A stretch of 64,000 nucleotides of DNA from SXXH01 sp041165735 (GTDB lineage Bacteria; Planctomycetota; UBA1135; GCA-002686595), in assembly GCA_046341775.1 (NCBI GenBank), contig JBKDQQ010000019.1:3245-67244 (forward strand), written 5' to 3'. The notes under the pieces were generated by a model, which worked only from the letters and a program-made list of their open reading frames with translations, did no database searches and was not told the DNA's origin. Position numbers and translations under genes: made by a program. Position 1 is the stretch's first letter; each line of letters starts with the position of its first letter. Below are positions 7,369-15,799 of this stretch, one piece after another.

Positions 7369-9237
7369 TCAGTCGGGCAAGCGGCCACCGGCCGCCTCGC
7401 GGCGCCGTCGCTCGACGTGGATCGCCAACAGGGCCACGTCCGGAGGCCGCACGCCGGCGATGCGACCCGCCGCGCCGAGCGTGCGCGGGCGCAGGCGCGC
7501 GAGCTTGTCGCGCGCCTCGTTGGAGAGGCCGGCGAGCGCGTGGTAGTCGAGGTCGGACGGCAAGGCGAGTTCGTCCTGGCGCGCGAGGCGTTCGACGTTG
7601 CGCTCGGCGCGCTCGATGTAGCCCGAGTACTTGAGGTCGCTCTCGAGCGACGCGCCCTCCTCGGGAGGCAGACCGAGGGCGCGCACGACCGCGTGGGACG
7701 CCTCGAGGCTGCTCCAATCCTCCTGCGGGCGCAGCAGCCGTTCCGCCAGCGTGCGGCCCTCGTGGCGCGTCGCGCGCAGCACAGCCAACGCCGCGACCCG
7801 GCGCGCTTCCTTCCGCTCGAGGCGCGCGATGGCCTCGTCCGGCACGAGGCCGACTTGCGCGCCGCGGCGCGCGAGCCGCTCGTGGGCGTTGTCGGCGCGC
7901 AACAGTAGCCGATGCTCCGCGCGCGAGGTGAACATGCGGTACGGCTCGGTCGGATTCGAGGTGATGAGGTCGTCGACCATCACGCCCAGGTACGCCTCGT
8001 GGCGGCCGAGCACGAAGCGCTCGCGACCTTGCGTCCACAGCGCGGCGTTGGCGCCGGCCAAGAGACCTTGGCCCGCCGCCTCCTCGTATCCCGACGTGCC
8101 GTTGATCTGGCCCGCGAGCCACAAGCCCTCGGCGCAGCGCACGCGCAAGGTGTCGTCGAGTTGGAACGGCTGCACGAAGTCGTACTCCACGGCGTAGCCG
8201 TGGCGCAGGAAGCGGCATTCCTCGAGGCCCTCGATCGTGCGCAGGAACTCCTCCTGCACCGGCGCGGGCAGCGAGGTCGACACGCCGTTCACGTAGATCA
8301 CCTCGCACGAGAGGCTCTCGGGCTCGAGGAAGACCTGGTGGCGCTCCTTGTCGGAGAAGCGCATGACCTTGTCCTCCACCGACGGGCAGTAGCGCGGGCC
8401 CGCGCCTTGGATGCGGCCGGCGTACATCGGCGCGAGGTGGATGTTGGCGCGGATCAGTTCGTGCGTGCGCGCGTTGGTCCACGTCACATGGCAGTCGACC
8501 TGGCGCAGCGCGGGGAACCGCGCGCGATCGGTGGCCGCGGAGAACGGCGTGGGCACGGCGTCGCCGCCGTTGGGCTCGAGCGCCTCCCAGCGGATCGAAT
8601 CGCGCGCGAGGCGCGGCGGCGTGCCGGTCTTCAAGCGCCCCAGCACGAGCCCGAGGCGCGCGAGGTCCGCGCTCAAGCCCGAGGTGGTGCCTTCGCCGAC
8701 GCGTCCGCCCGACACCTGCGCCTCGCCGGTGTGCATGACGGCGCGCAGGAAGGTGCCGGTCGTCACGACCACGGCACGCGCCGCGAGGTCGCGACCATCG
8801 GCGAGGCGCACGCCGCGCACGCGTGCGCCCTCCAGCAACAAGCCGTCGGCGGCGCCTTCGAGCAGGCGCACGCCCGCGCGCTCGACCTCGCGAGTCGCGG
8901 CGCGCCGGTACAAGTGGCGGTCGCTCTGGCAACGCGGACCGCGCACCGCGGCGCCCTTGCCGCCGTTCAAGAGCTTGAACTGGATGCCGGTCTCGTCGGC
9001 CACGCGTCCCATCGCGCCGCCCAGGGCGTCGATCTCGCACACGATCTGGCCCTTGCCGAGGCCTCCGATGGCCGGGTTGCAGCTCATCTCGCCCACCTTG
9101 TCGAGGCGCAAGGTCAAGAGCGCCGTGTCGGCGCCGAGACGCGCCGCCGCCAAGGCCGCCTCGATGCCGGCGTGCCCGCCCCCCACGACGAGGACGTCGA
9201 GCTCCTTCAAAGTCGCATTTTCGGGATCGGGCTGCAT
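7369..9237 (-). CDS. mnmG: tRNA uridine-5-carboxymethylaminomethyl modification enzyme MnmG
   Basis: This 622-residue FAD enzyme works with MnmE to place the cmnm5 group on wobble U34 of tRNAs, using 5,10-methylene-THF and glycine. The FAD dinucleotide motif GGGHAGIEAALAAAR begins near residue 19. Family landmarks present are SCNPAIGGLGKGQIV, GTFLRAVMHTGE, ARFPALRQVDCHVTWTN, GPRYCPSVEDKV and PVQEEFLRTIEGLE. The C-terminal helical domain contains LRADNAHERL and KYSGYIERAE. The ATG at 9237 was preferred to an upstream one at 9303, because the extra 22 residues are not family-like and overlap the promoter. Together with mnmA the window encodes both wobble-U34 branches. Confidence 0.96.
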   Translation of the reverse strand: MQPDPENATLKELDVLVVGGGHAGIEAALAAARLGADTALLTLRLDKVGEMSCNPAIGGLGKGQIVCEIDALGGAMGRVADETGIQFKLLNGGKGAAVRGPRCQSDRHLYRRAATREVERAGVRLLEGAADGLLLEGARVRGVRLADGRDLAARAVVVTTGTFLRAVMHTGEAQVSGGRVGEGTTSGLSADLARLGLVLGRLKTGTPPRLARDSIRWEALEPNGGDAVPTPFSAATDRARFPALRQVDCHVTWTNARTHELIRANIHLAPMYAGRIQGAGPRYCPSVEDKVMRFSDKERHQVFLEPESLSCEVIYVNGVSTSLPAPVQEEFLRTIEGLEECRFLRHGYAVEYDFVQPFQLDDTLRVRCAEGLWLAGQINGTSGYEEAAGQGLLAGANAALWTQGRERFVLGRHEAYLGVMVDDLITSNPTEPYRMFTSRAEHRLLLRADNAHERLARRGAQVGLVPDEAIARLERKEARRVAALAVLRATRHEGRTLAERLLRPQEDWSSLEASHAVVRALGLPPEEGASLESDLKYSGYIERAERNVERLARQDELALPSDLDYHALAGLSNEARDKLARLRPRTLGAAGRIAGVRPPDVALLAIHVERRRREAAGGRLPD

Positions 9238-9250
9238 ACCGTGTGCGGGA

Positions 9251-9256
9251 ACTCTA
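9251..9256 (-). promoter_or_regulatory. -10 box of mnmG
   Basis: TAGAGT on the minus strand, 13 nt before the ATG at 9237. No canonical -35 is seen at 17 bp. The inverted repeat at 9270-9286 occupies the spacer. Confidence 0.4.
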
Positions 9257-9269
9257 CTCCAAGCGCAAC

Positions 9270-9286
9270 TCCATTCCCAGAATGGA
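9270..9286. promoter_or_regulatory. Inverted repeat in the mnmG promoter
   Basis: TCCATTC-CCA-GAATGGA, perfect 7-bp arms with a 3-bp spacer, centred 24 bp upstream of the mnmG -10 box. It lies in one of the few AT-richer stretches here. It could be an operator; no T-run follows, so it is not an intrinsic terminator. Confidence 0.5.
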
Positions 9287-9350
9287 CTTGTAATTGCCTC
9301 CAACCAGACTCCACCGCGCTCGCGGCGCAGGACGAAGTAGCCCCTGCAAC

Positions 9351-9494
9351 ATGCTGGGCTTCGTGTTCAGGAATCGCGTGCGACTGCGGGCCATCTACGG
9401 GCCCGCCGCGCCGCGCGCGGAGGCGCAACCGCCGCCGGTCGAGCGACGCGGCAAGACCGTGGTGCTGCGGCCCAAGGGCCGGCGCCGCGCCTAG
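9351..9494 (+). CDS. Possible small basic protein
   Basis: An ATG at 9351 opens a 47-codon frame. It starts MLGFVFRNRVRLRAIYG and ends in a basic tail (VVLRPKGRRRA). Third positions are G/C-rich, as in real genes here. It sits between the divergent mnmG promoter and the HEAT/TPR gene 35 bp downstream. No family is recognised. It could be a chance frame in GC-rich DNA. Confidence 0.35.
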   Translation: MLGFVFRNRVRLRAIYGPAAPRAEAQPPPVERRGKTVVLRPKGRRRA

Positions 9495-9529
9495 CCTCGC
9501 GCCTCGCGCGCGGGCATGATGGCGGGGTC

Positions 9530-10813
9530 ATGTCGATCTTCGCCGCCCTCTGCTGCCTCGCCCTCGCGCACCCTCTCGAGGATCGCGGCTCGCTGCAGGA
9601 CTACCTCGTCAAGGCGCGTGAACAACGCACGCTCGTGCTGGCGGGCCTCAAGGCCAAGGTCGACGGCCTGCTGCGCGAGATCGATGCAGCCGCCTTGGCC
9701 CGCGACCAGGCGGCGCTGCTCGGCTTGCGGGACAAGGTCGCGGCCGTCGGGGCGGAAGGCGCGCCGCTGCTGCTGCCACGCCTCGAACCCGGCGCGACCG
9801 CCAACGAGTCGCAGAAGCTCGCCGCCAGCACCGTCACGGCGGCGCTCCAGGCGTTGGCGCCGCGCGGCGTCACGGACGACCTGGTGCGGATGCTCGCCAA
9901 TTGCTCGCCCGAGGGCCGCGGCAACATCGTGCGCGTGCTGTCAAGCGCGCCTGACAACGACGTCGCCGCGCAGGCCTTGGCCAAGCTGTGGCGCGAAGGG
10001 CCGGTCGAGGCGCGCAGCCAGGTGCTGGCGGGCCTGGCGCGCATGGACGCGCCCGAGGCGCGGCAAGTGCTGGACGGAGCGTTCGCCGACGCGCGCCCGG
10101 AGATCGTCAAGCTGGCGCTGGAAGCCGTCGTGCAGTCGGCCAATCCCGCGCAGGCGCCGCGCGTATTGTCGGTGCTGAAGAACCCGAACGAGGCCGGCCG
10201 CAACGTCGACGCCATCGCGAGGTACTACGGCAGCGTGCCGCAAGCCCTGGACGAGGCGGCGATCACGGCCATCGTGTCGTTCGCCGCCGATCCCGCGCCG
10301 CGCCCGGAGGATCGTTCGCGCTTGTTGGAGTCGCTCGCGCCGCGCGTCAAGGACTTCACCTCCGACATCAAGAAGTCGCTGCGCAAGCTGGCCGACATGC
10401 CCGGCGCCACGACGCGCGAGTCGGCGCTCGTGCTGCTCGCCATCGGCGGCGACGGCAAGGCCAAGCGCGACGCGCTCGCGAGCTACGACGAACTGATCCA
10501 GCGCAATGCCGACTGGGCCCAATCGCACGAAGCGCGCGCCGCCCTGCTCTACCGCATGCAGGAGTGGAAGGAATCCCGCCGCGACTACGAGAAGGCCATG
10601 GAGCTCGCCGCGCGCGACCTGCAAGGCCGCCAGGACGCGGCCGCGATCGGCGTGGCGCGCTGCTTCATGCAGGAAGGCAAGGCCCGCGAAGCAGCCGACA
10701 TCCTGCGCAAGGCGCCCCTGACGCCCAAGCAACTGGCCGAACTGGCCCGCGACCCCTTGTTCGCCCCGATCTTGGAGAACCCCAAGTTGAGGGAGAGTTT
10801 GGTGCCGCGCTAG
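9530..10813 (+). CDS. Exported HEAT/TPR-repeat protein
   Basis: 427 residues with a short hydrophobic N-terminus (about residues 1-14) that may be a weak signal peptide. Residues about 40-300 consist of Ala/Leu-rich helical pairs with HEAT-like spacing (for example ALRALAPRGVTDDLVRML-type pairs). Residues about 310-400 contain TPR-like helices (SYDELIQRNADWAQSHEARAA, WKESRRDYEKAMELAAR). It probably acts as a periplasmic or membrane-associated scaffold; no enzymatic motif is seen. It contains a one-mismatch copy of the 16-bp inverted repeat at 9940-9955. Its stop codon lies in the loop of a 12-bp hairpin. Confidence 0.7.
   Translation: MSIFAALCCLALAHPLEDRGSLQDYLVKAREQRTLVLAGLKAKVDGLLREIDAAALARDQAALLGLRDKVAAVGAEGAPLLLPRLEPGATANESQKLAASTVTAALQALAPRGVTDDLVRMLANCSPEGRGNIVRVLSSAPDNDVAAQALAKLWREGPVEARSQVLAGLARMDAPEARQVLDGAFADARPEIVKLALEAVVQSANPAQAPRVLSVLKNPNEAGRNVDAIARYYGSVPQALDEAAITAIVSFAADPAPRPEDRSRLLESLAPRVKDFTSDIKKSLRKLADMPGATTRESALVLLAIGGDGKAKRDALASYDELIQRNADWAQSHEARAALLYRMQEWKESRRDYEKAMELAARDLQGRQDAAAIGVARCFMQEGKAREAADILRKAPLTPKQLAELARDPLFAPILENPKLRESLVPR
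9940..9955. repeat. GTCAA-N6-TTGAC element, one-mismatch copy
   Basis: GTCAA-GCGCGC-CTGAC: the first base of the right arm is C instead of T. It is flanked by T and A, giving TGTCAA...CTGACA. It lies inside the HEAT/TPR gene. Confidence 0.55.
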
Positions 10814-10824
10814 CGGCACCAAAC
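10797..10824. terminator. 12-bp perfect hairpin containing the stop codon of the HEAT/TPR gene
   Basis: GTTTGGTGCCGC-GCTA-GCGGCACCAAAC. The arms are perfect and the 4-nt loop holds the TA of the TAG stop (10811-10813). No T-run follows on either strand, but the site lies between convergent genes and the fold is very stable, so it may work as a bidirectional terminator or 3'-end stabiliser. From 10825 to 10933 nothing else is seen. Confidence 0.6.
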
Positions 10825-10933
10825 AAGCACGGGTCGCGCGTGCTCGGGTTGCCGGGCCAACGCGTTCGCGCGTCCCCCTCAACGCGACCACGGCTGCAGT
10901 GGCCTGTGCCGTCCGGCACCAAGCGTTCAGCGA

Positions 10934-11743
10934 TCACTTGACCCCCGCGGCGTCGAGGACGACGGGCGACCAGAAGAGTGCGTGCGGGTTGGTGGAGTGG
11001 GCGCGCCATTCGCGTTCGAATTGCTCGCACTCCGCGGCGGCGATCCAGCCGCCGGCAAGCAGCTTGCGCGCGTAGCGCGGGAAGAAGCCGTCGGCCCAGG
11101 CGTGGAGCGGCGAGCCGGGCGCGCCGCAGCGGATGGTGGGACGGAGCTCGAGCGTGGCGAGGCCGGCGGCGGCGAACATCTCCGGGGCGCGGGCGGCCAC
11201 GAAGGCGTCGCCGCCATGGTTGGCGTACATGGCGCGCAGGCCGCGCACGACGGCGTCGAAGCCGCGCGCGGGCGGGTGCAACGCGATCCCTTCGTGGTGG
11301 TAGTCCTGCAAGGCGAAGACCCCGCCGGGCGACAACCAACGCGCCACGCGTCGCGCCTGCGTGCACGGATCGGGCACGAAGCTCCAGAACCAACGGCCGA
11401 ACACCAGGTCGAACGAGTCCTCCGGGAAGTCGGCGTGCTGGAGGCGCGTCTCGACCTGCACCAGGTTGGCGATCCCGAGCCGCCGCGCCTCGGTCGACAG
11501 CCACGCGTGCCAGCCGCTCGATTCGTCGAGCGCCGTCACCCGCCCCGTCGGACCGACGAGTCGCGCCAGTTCCAACGAGACGAAGCCCGGACCGCACCCA
11601 AGGTCCAGCACGCGCATCCCCTCTCGCACGCCGAGCCGCGCGAGGAACGCGCGGGTCTGGTCGCCCCAGACCTCGTGCTGGAAGCGCAGCCGCTCGAGCT
11701 CCGCGAGGTCGGTGTGCAGCGGATAGGAGGCGTCGTGGGCCAT
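10934..11743 (-). CDS. SAM-dependent class I methyltransferase
   Basis: The 269-residue product has motif I VLDLGCGPGFVSLELA (about residue 37), an acidic residue ending the second strand (VTALDES), and SFDLVFGRWFWSFVPDP as motif IV. An Ala/Gly-rich C-terminal region follows. It groups with small-molecule Methyltransf_11/25-type enzymes; the substrate is unknown. The start at 11743 is preferred because a TAGAGT -10 box lies just upstream (11752-11757) and the longer frame is low-complexity. It is divergent from the radical SAM gene. Confidence 0.82.
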   Translation of the reverse strand: MAHDASYPLHTDLAELERLRFQHEVWGDQTRAFLARLGVREGMRVLDLGCGPGFVSLELARLVGPTGRVTALDESSGWHAWLSTEARRLGIANLVQVETRLQHADFPEDSFDLVFGRWFWSFVPDPCTQARRVARWLSPGGVFALQDYHHEGIALHPPARGFDAVVRGLRAMYANHGGDAFVAARAPEMFAAAGLATLELRPTIRCGAPGSPLHAWADGFFPRYARKLLAGGWIAAAECEQFEREWRAHSTNPHALFWSPVVLDAAGVK

Positions 11744-11751
11744 GGAGCACG

Positions 11752-11757
11752 ACTCTA
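11752..11757 (-). promoter_or_regulatory. -10 box of the methyltransferase gene
   Basis: TAGAGT on the minus strand, 8 nt before the ATG at 11743, implying a near-leaderless mRNA. No clear -35 at 17 bp. Confidence 0.35.
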
Positions 11758-11840
11758 GCCGCGCGACGACGCTCCCGCGCCCGTCAAAAGCTCCGCGCAC
11801 TTGAGTCGCCGGCCCTCGCGCGCCACCTTCTCCTCCACCC

Positions 11841-12689
11841 ATGGCGAGCCTCTCCATCGACGACCACGACCGCGGCAGCGCGGGCTTGACCCACGTCTAT
11901 CCGGTCGTGTCGCGCCGCGCCGGAGGCGTCTCGGTGGGCATCAACCTCAACACGAACAACGCCTGCAACTGGCGCTGCGTGTATTGCCAGGTGCCGGGAC
12001 TCGTGTACGGCGACGCGCCGCGTTGCGACCTCGCGCTGCTCGAGCGCGAGTTGCGCGGGTTCCTCGACGGCATCGTGCGCGGCGACTACTTGGCGCGCCA
12101 CGCGCCGGAGGGCGCGCGCGAGTGGAAGGATGTCGCCATCAGCGGCAACGGCGAACCGACCAGTTGCGAGGAGTTCGGCGAGGTCGTCGATCTCGTGGCG
12201 CGCATCCTCGCCGAGCTGGGCGTCGTCGGAAAGGTCCCCATCGTGCTCATCACGAATGGATCGCTCGTGCACCGGCCGCGCGTGCTCGCGGCGCTCGAGC
12301 GCATGGCGCAAGCCGGCGGCCGCGTCTGGTACAAGCTCGACTCGGCCACGGACGCGGGCGCGGCGGCGTTGAACACGAACCGCGCGGGGCACGCGCGTGC
12401 GCGGGCGAACCTCGAGTTGGCGGCACGCGCCTGCCCGACCTGGATCCAGAGCATGGTGTTGGCGCGCCATGGCCTGCCGCCGAGCGACGCCGAGGCGTCG
12501 GCCTACCTCGATCTGGTCGCCGACCTCGTCGCGCGCGGCGTGCCGGTGCGCGGGGTGATGCTGTACGGCCCGGCGCGCGCATCGCACCAACCCGCGGCGC
12601 GGGAACTGGGTCCGGTGCCGCGCGAGTGGATGGAGCGCCATGCGCGCGCCATCGAGTCGCGCGGGCTCCCCGTGCAGGTGTCCTGGTAG
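11841..12689 (+). CDS. Radical SAM protein
   Basis: 282 residues. The 4Fe-4S/SAM motif CxxxCxxC is CNWRCVYC at about residues 42-49, followed by the GNGEPT motif (SAM amino-group binding, about residue 97). The third-strand region IVLITNGSLV and a C-terminal half of TIM-barrel type follow. It resembles the YgaD/COG0731-like radical SAM proteins related to wyosine synthases. No accessory domain is present. It starts 97 bp from the divergent methyltransferase. Substrate unknown. Confidence 0.85.
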   Translation: MASLSIDDHDRGSAGLTHVYPVVSRRAGGVSVGINLNTNNACNWRCVYCQVPGLVYGDAPRCDLALLERELRGFLDGIVRGDYLARHAPEGAREWKDVAISGNGEPTSCEEFGEVVDLVARILAELGVVGKVPIVLITNGSLVHRPRVLAALERMAQAGGRVWYKLDSATDAGAAALNTNRAGHARARANLELAARACPTWIQSMVLARHGLPPSDAEASAYLDLVADLVARGVPVRGVMLYGPARASHQPAARELGPVPREWMERHARAIESRGLPVQVSW

Positions 12690-12788
12690 CGCGGCGACGG
12701 CGCGCGCCGCCGCGAGCAAGCACCCGCGCGCGAGGTTTCGGTGCTCGGACTTGACCGGCGGCCACCTCGGCGGTTCTCATGCCGCGCC

Positions 12789-13310
12789 ATGGACAGCTCG
12801 TCCATCGCCCGCTTGGCCGGCCATCTGCGCGCATCTTCGCGCCGCGAGTGGCGTGGCATGGCGTTGGCGTGCGCGATCCTCGTCGTGCACCTCGCCGGCG
12901 CCGCCCACCGAGCTTTCGAACGGCACGTGCTGTGCGCCGACCACGGCCGGTGGACGCACGAGGAAGCGTGCGCACCGGGGGAAGCGCCCCGCCCGGAGCT
13001 CGTCGGCGACACCGCCTGCGGCACGCCCCATGCGACGGCGAAAGCCTCGCTCCGTTGCGAGAGCGAGTCCCTGGTCGACGCGGAAGCATCCGCGCAGGTC
13101 GACGCCAGCCGAGGCTGGCCGTCGGACGAGCACCACCCGTGCCTGCTCGGCACCATGGCGCGCGAGGATGGCACGCCGCCGCTCGAGCCTCGCCTGCCGG
13201 CGGACTCGACGTGCGAGTGCCGCGCATCGCTCGTCCGCCCCGCGGACGAAGTGCATGCCGCGGTCTCCATCCTCGACTTGGCGCCCAAGCAGTCGCCGCC
13301 AGCGGCCTGA
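12789..13310 (+). CDS. Cys/His-rich membrane-anchored protein of the zinc operon
   Basis: 173 residues. One hydrophobic segment lies at about residues 22-40 (MALACAILVVHLAGAA). It is followed by HVLCADHGRWTHEEAC, a pattern seen in small uncharacterised proteins next to metal-uptake genes in myxobacteria and planctomycetes. More Cys/His pairs follow (ACGTPH, DEHHPCLLG, CEC). It may bind metal in the periplasm. An upstream ATG at 12741 in the same frame would add 16 residues. It precedes the outer-membrane barrel and ZnuABC genes, so a role in zinc handling is inferred from context only. Confidence 0.6.
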   Translation: MDSSSIARLAGHLRASSRREWRGMALACAILVVHLAGAAHRAFERHVLCADHGRWTHEEACAPGEAPRPELVGDTACGTPHATAKASLRCESESLVDAEASAQVDASRGWPSDEHHPCLLGTMAREDGTPPLEPRLPADSTCECRASLVRPADEVHAAVSILDLAPKQSPPAA

Positions 13311-13396
13311 TCGCGACGCATCCCTGCCTCGCCGCCGCGCGCGCGCGAGCACCGGATCCGCTTCTTCCACCCAGAGTCGGCCGCGAGCCGTGCTCG

Positions 13397-13413
13397 TCGG
13401 GACCTCGTCCCGA
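13397..13413. promoter_or_regulatory. Inverted repeat upstream of the outer-membrane barrel gene
   Basis: TCGGGAC-CTC-GTCCCGA, perfect 7-bp arms in the 197-bp gap before the porin-like gene. It could be an operator for the zinc genes or a small hairpin. It does not match the AT-rich Zur boxes known in other phyla. Confidence 0.35.
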
Positions 13414-13507
13414 TCCATGTCCGTTCCGCGCATCGCGGTTGGACTCTCCGCGCACCGCGCGCGATCCCGCATCCACCACCTGAAGGCGGACGCCCTTCGG
13501 CATCCGC

Positions 13508-14827
13508 ATGCAACCCACGACTCCCATGAGCCAGCAAGACACCCGCGGCCTCGCCGCCATCCTCGTTCCCGCCATCCTCGCCACCGCGGCCCACGCGCAA
13601 GAAGCAGCCGCCGCCCCGGCGAAGCCGATCGCGCAAGCCAAGCCCGCCACGAATGCCAAGCCCGCCACGCAGGGCCAGGCGACGCCGAAGCCGGTCCCGC
13701 CCGGTGGCTTCGCCACGCCGGGCATGCCCGCGCGCTCGGCGATGCCCCAGCAAGCGACCGACGCCTCGGGCCAGACTTCGGGCTTCAGCAGCGTCTTCAA
13801 CCCCGCCTTCGCCTTCGTCGTCGACACCTTGGCCGACTACTCGGACGGCGACGGGGACGATGGCCTCGAGTTGTCGTTGCGTTCGGCGGAGCTCTCCGCC
13901 AAGTCGTGGATCGATCCCGACGCGTGGGCCTACTTCGTGGCCGTCGCCGAGGAGGAAGGCCTCGCCATGGAGGAGGCCGCCATCCACTACAAGGGCCTGG
14001 GCGACACGCACACGCTGCGCATCGGGCGCTTCTTCCTCGACTTCGGCAAGCAGATGCAGGCGCACGTGCACGACCTGCGCACCGTCGACCGTCCGTTGCC
14101 GTTGCGCGCCTACCTCGGCTCCGAGTTGGGCGGCGACGGCGTGCAATGGGACGCGTGGACGCCCGGTGGCGAGACGGGCGCGTTGCGCTGGTCGCTCGGC
14201 GTCTACGGTGCGATCAACAGCGAGAGCGAAGACCTCGAGGATCTCGGGATCGAGCGCGAACTCGGCGGACGCAAGGAGCTCGGCGACCTCGCCATGACCG
14301 CGCGCTTGACGAGCTTCATGGACGTCGGCGAGGACTCGACGCTGCAGCTCGGCGCGTCGTGGCTGGGCATCCCCTCCTACTCCGCCGAGGGCGGGAACGA
14401 GGAGGCCGAGGACTTGTCGCAGAACGTCGTGGGCTTCGACGCGACCTACGGCTTCGGCGCCGACGGCGAGGACAAGTGGACCTTCGGCACGGAGTTCCTC
14501 TTCGCCTCCGGCGACACGACCCTCGGGCTCGATGGCGGCGGCGACCTCGTGGTCGACGACCAGGGCTTGACGGGCTTCTACCTCTACGGCGACTGGGCCT
14601 TCGAGCCGAACCAGTCGGTCGGCTTGCAATTGGCGGAAGCCGAGCTGCCCCGGCTCGACGGCGAGGACGCGAGCGAGCTCGACATCTACTACACGCGCCA
14701 CATCAGCGAATACCACCGGGTGCGCCTCGCCGTGCGCCAGTCGAGCATCGCGGACGAGGACTCCTTCGCCCTGCTCGTGCAATACACCGGCTTCGTCGGC
14801 GCGCACGCGCACGGCGTGAATTGGTGA
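13508..14827 (+). CDS. Outer-membrane beta-barrel (porin-like) protein of the zinc operon
   Basis: 439 residues. A signal peptide (about 1-31, ending AHAQ) is followed by a low-complexity Ala/Lys/Pro linker (about 32-75). The rest alternates amphipathic strands typical of a beta-barrel (LRIGRFFLDFGKQ, LRAYLGSELGGDGVQWD, LGVYGAINSE). It ends in LLVQYTGFVGAHAHGVNW, and its strongly acidic loops could attract cations. It resembles the phosphate-selective porin/OprP-like barrels associated with zinc uptake genes in planctomycetes. The start of znuA overlaps its stop codon (GTGA), pointing to translational coupling. A zinc role is inferred from the operon. Confidence 0.72.
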   Translation: MQPTTPMSQQDTRGLAAILVPAILATAAHAQEAAAAPAKPIAQAKPATNAKPATQGQATPKPVPPGGFATPGMPARSAMPQQATDASGQTSGFSSVFNPAFAFVVDTLADYSDGDGDDGLELSLRSAELSAKSWIDPDAWAYFVAVAEEEGLAMEEAAIHYKGLGDTHTLRIGRFFLDFGKQMQAHVHDLRTVDRPLPLRAYLGSELGGDGVQWDAWTPGGETGALRWSLGVYGAINSESEDLEDLGIERELGGRKELGDLAMTARLTSFMDVGEDSTLQLGASWLGIPSYSAEGGNEEAEDLSQNVVGFDATYGFGADGEDKWTFGTEFLFASGDTTLGLDGGGDLVVDDQGLTGFYLYGDWAFEPNQSVGLQLAEAELPRLDGEDASELDIYYTRHISEYHRVRLAVRQSSIADEDSFALLVQYTGFVGAHAHGVNW

Positions 14828-15798
14828 GCGTCGTGAAGCGCTTGTGGTTGTGCTGCATCGCGGCCTTGGTGGCCGCCATGCCGGCGCGCGCGGCCGACAA
14901 GCTCAAGGTGGTCGCGACCATCCCGGACCTCGCGTCGATGGCGCTCGCCATCGGCGGCGACGCGCTCGAGATGGTCGTGCTGGCCAAGGGCTCGAGCAAC
15001 TTGCACCAGGTCACCGCGCGCCCATCGCATCTGGTGGCCATGCACAAGGCCGACGTCTTCCTGCAGGTCGGCTTGTCGCTCGAGACGAGCTTCGTCCCCG
15101 CCTTGCTGGAGGGTTGCGGCAACGCGCGCATCCAGCCGGGCGCGAAGGGCTTCGTCAACGTGTCCGAGGGCTACGCGGCCCTCGGCGTGCCGACGGACTT
15201 GTCGCGGAAGGACGGCGACGTGCACCCGCACGGCAACCCGCACATGAACCTCGACCCCTTGGCGGGCGAGCACATGGCGCGGCGCATCCACGCCGGACTG
15301 CTCGCCAACCTGCCGTCGGAGGCGAAGCGCCTCGACGAAGGGCTCGCCGCGTACTTGAAGCGGCTGGCCGAGGCGCGTGGTCGCTGGGAACTGGCGGCCA
15401 AGGAGTGGAAGGGCCGGCGCGTGGCGGGCTACCACAGCGACTACGACTATGTGGTGCGCGCGTGGGGACTCGCCGACGCGGGCAGCATCGAGGAGAAGCC
15501 GGGCATCGCCCCGACTCCCGTGCACCTCGCGCGCGTCGTGCAACGCTACAAGGAGCTGCAGCCCGTGCTCGTGCTCGTCGCGCCGTGGTCGAACAACTCG
15601 ACCGTGGCGCGCGTGGTGGAGCAATCTGGTTGCTCGGTGTGCGAACTGCCCAGCCGTTGCGACGCGGAGGGCCGCCTGTTCGATTGGATCCACATGATGG
15701 ACGAGCTGCACGCGCGGCTCGCCAAGGGCTTCGGCACCCGTTGGCCGCCCGTCGAGGCGCCCAAGGCCGAGTCCGCGGCGCCGGCGGGCGGAGGCTGA
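14824..15798 (+). CDS. znuA: Zinc/manganese ABC transporter substrate-binding protein
   Basis: 324 residues, with a classic signal peptide (KRLWLCCIAALVAAMPARA). It is a cluster A-I metal-binding lipoprotein/periplasmic family member (ZnuA/TroA/PsaA). Metal ligands are visible: His in SNLHQVTARPSH, a His cluster GDVHPHGNPHMNLDP, YHSDYDY (about residue 205), and a late acidic residue. The short His-rich loop between strands suits zinc, but Mn or Fe cannot be excluded. The start is a GTG overlapping the barrel gene's stop; a second GTG at 14833 is equally close to the signal peptide. It hands metal to the ZnuB channel. Confidence 0.88.
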   Translation: MSVVKRLWLCCIAALVAAMPARAADKLKVVATIPDLASMALAIGGDALEMVVLAKGSSNLHQVTARPSHLVAMHKADVFLQVGLSLETSFVPALLEGCGNARIQPGAKGFVNVSEGYAALGVPTDLSRKDGDVHPHGNPHMNLDPLAGEHMARRIHAGLLANLPSEAKRLDEGLAAYLKRLAEARGRWELAAKEWKGRRVAGYHSDYDYVVRAWGLADAGSIEEKPGIAPTPVHLARVVQRYKELQPVLVLVAPWSNNSTVARVVEQSGCSVCELPSRCDAEGRLFDWIHMMDELHARLAKGFGTRWPPVEAPKAESAAPAGGG

Positions 15799-15799
15799 G

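Noticed and set aside
13397..13413. Zur operator
   Set aside because: The palindrome is GC-rich and unlike known Zur sites; kept only as an inverted repeat.
12503..14812. 769-codon minus-strand frame opposite the zinc operon
   Set aside because: Shadow of the Cys/His-rich and barrel genes, whose signal peptides and junctions are convincing.
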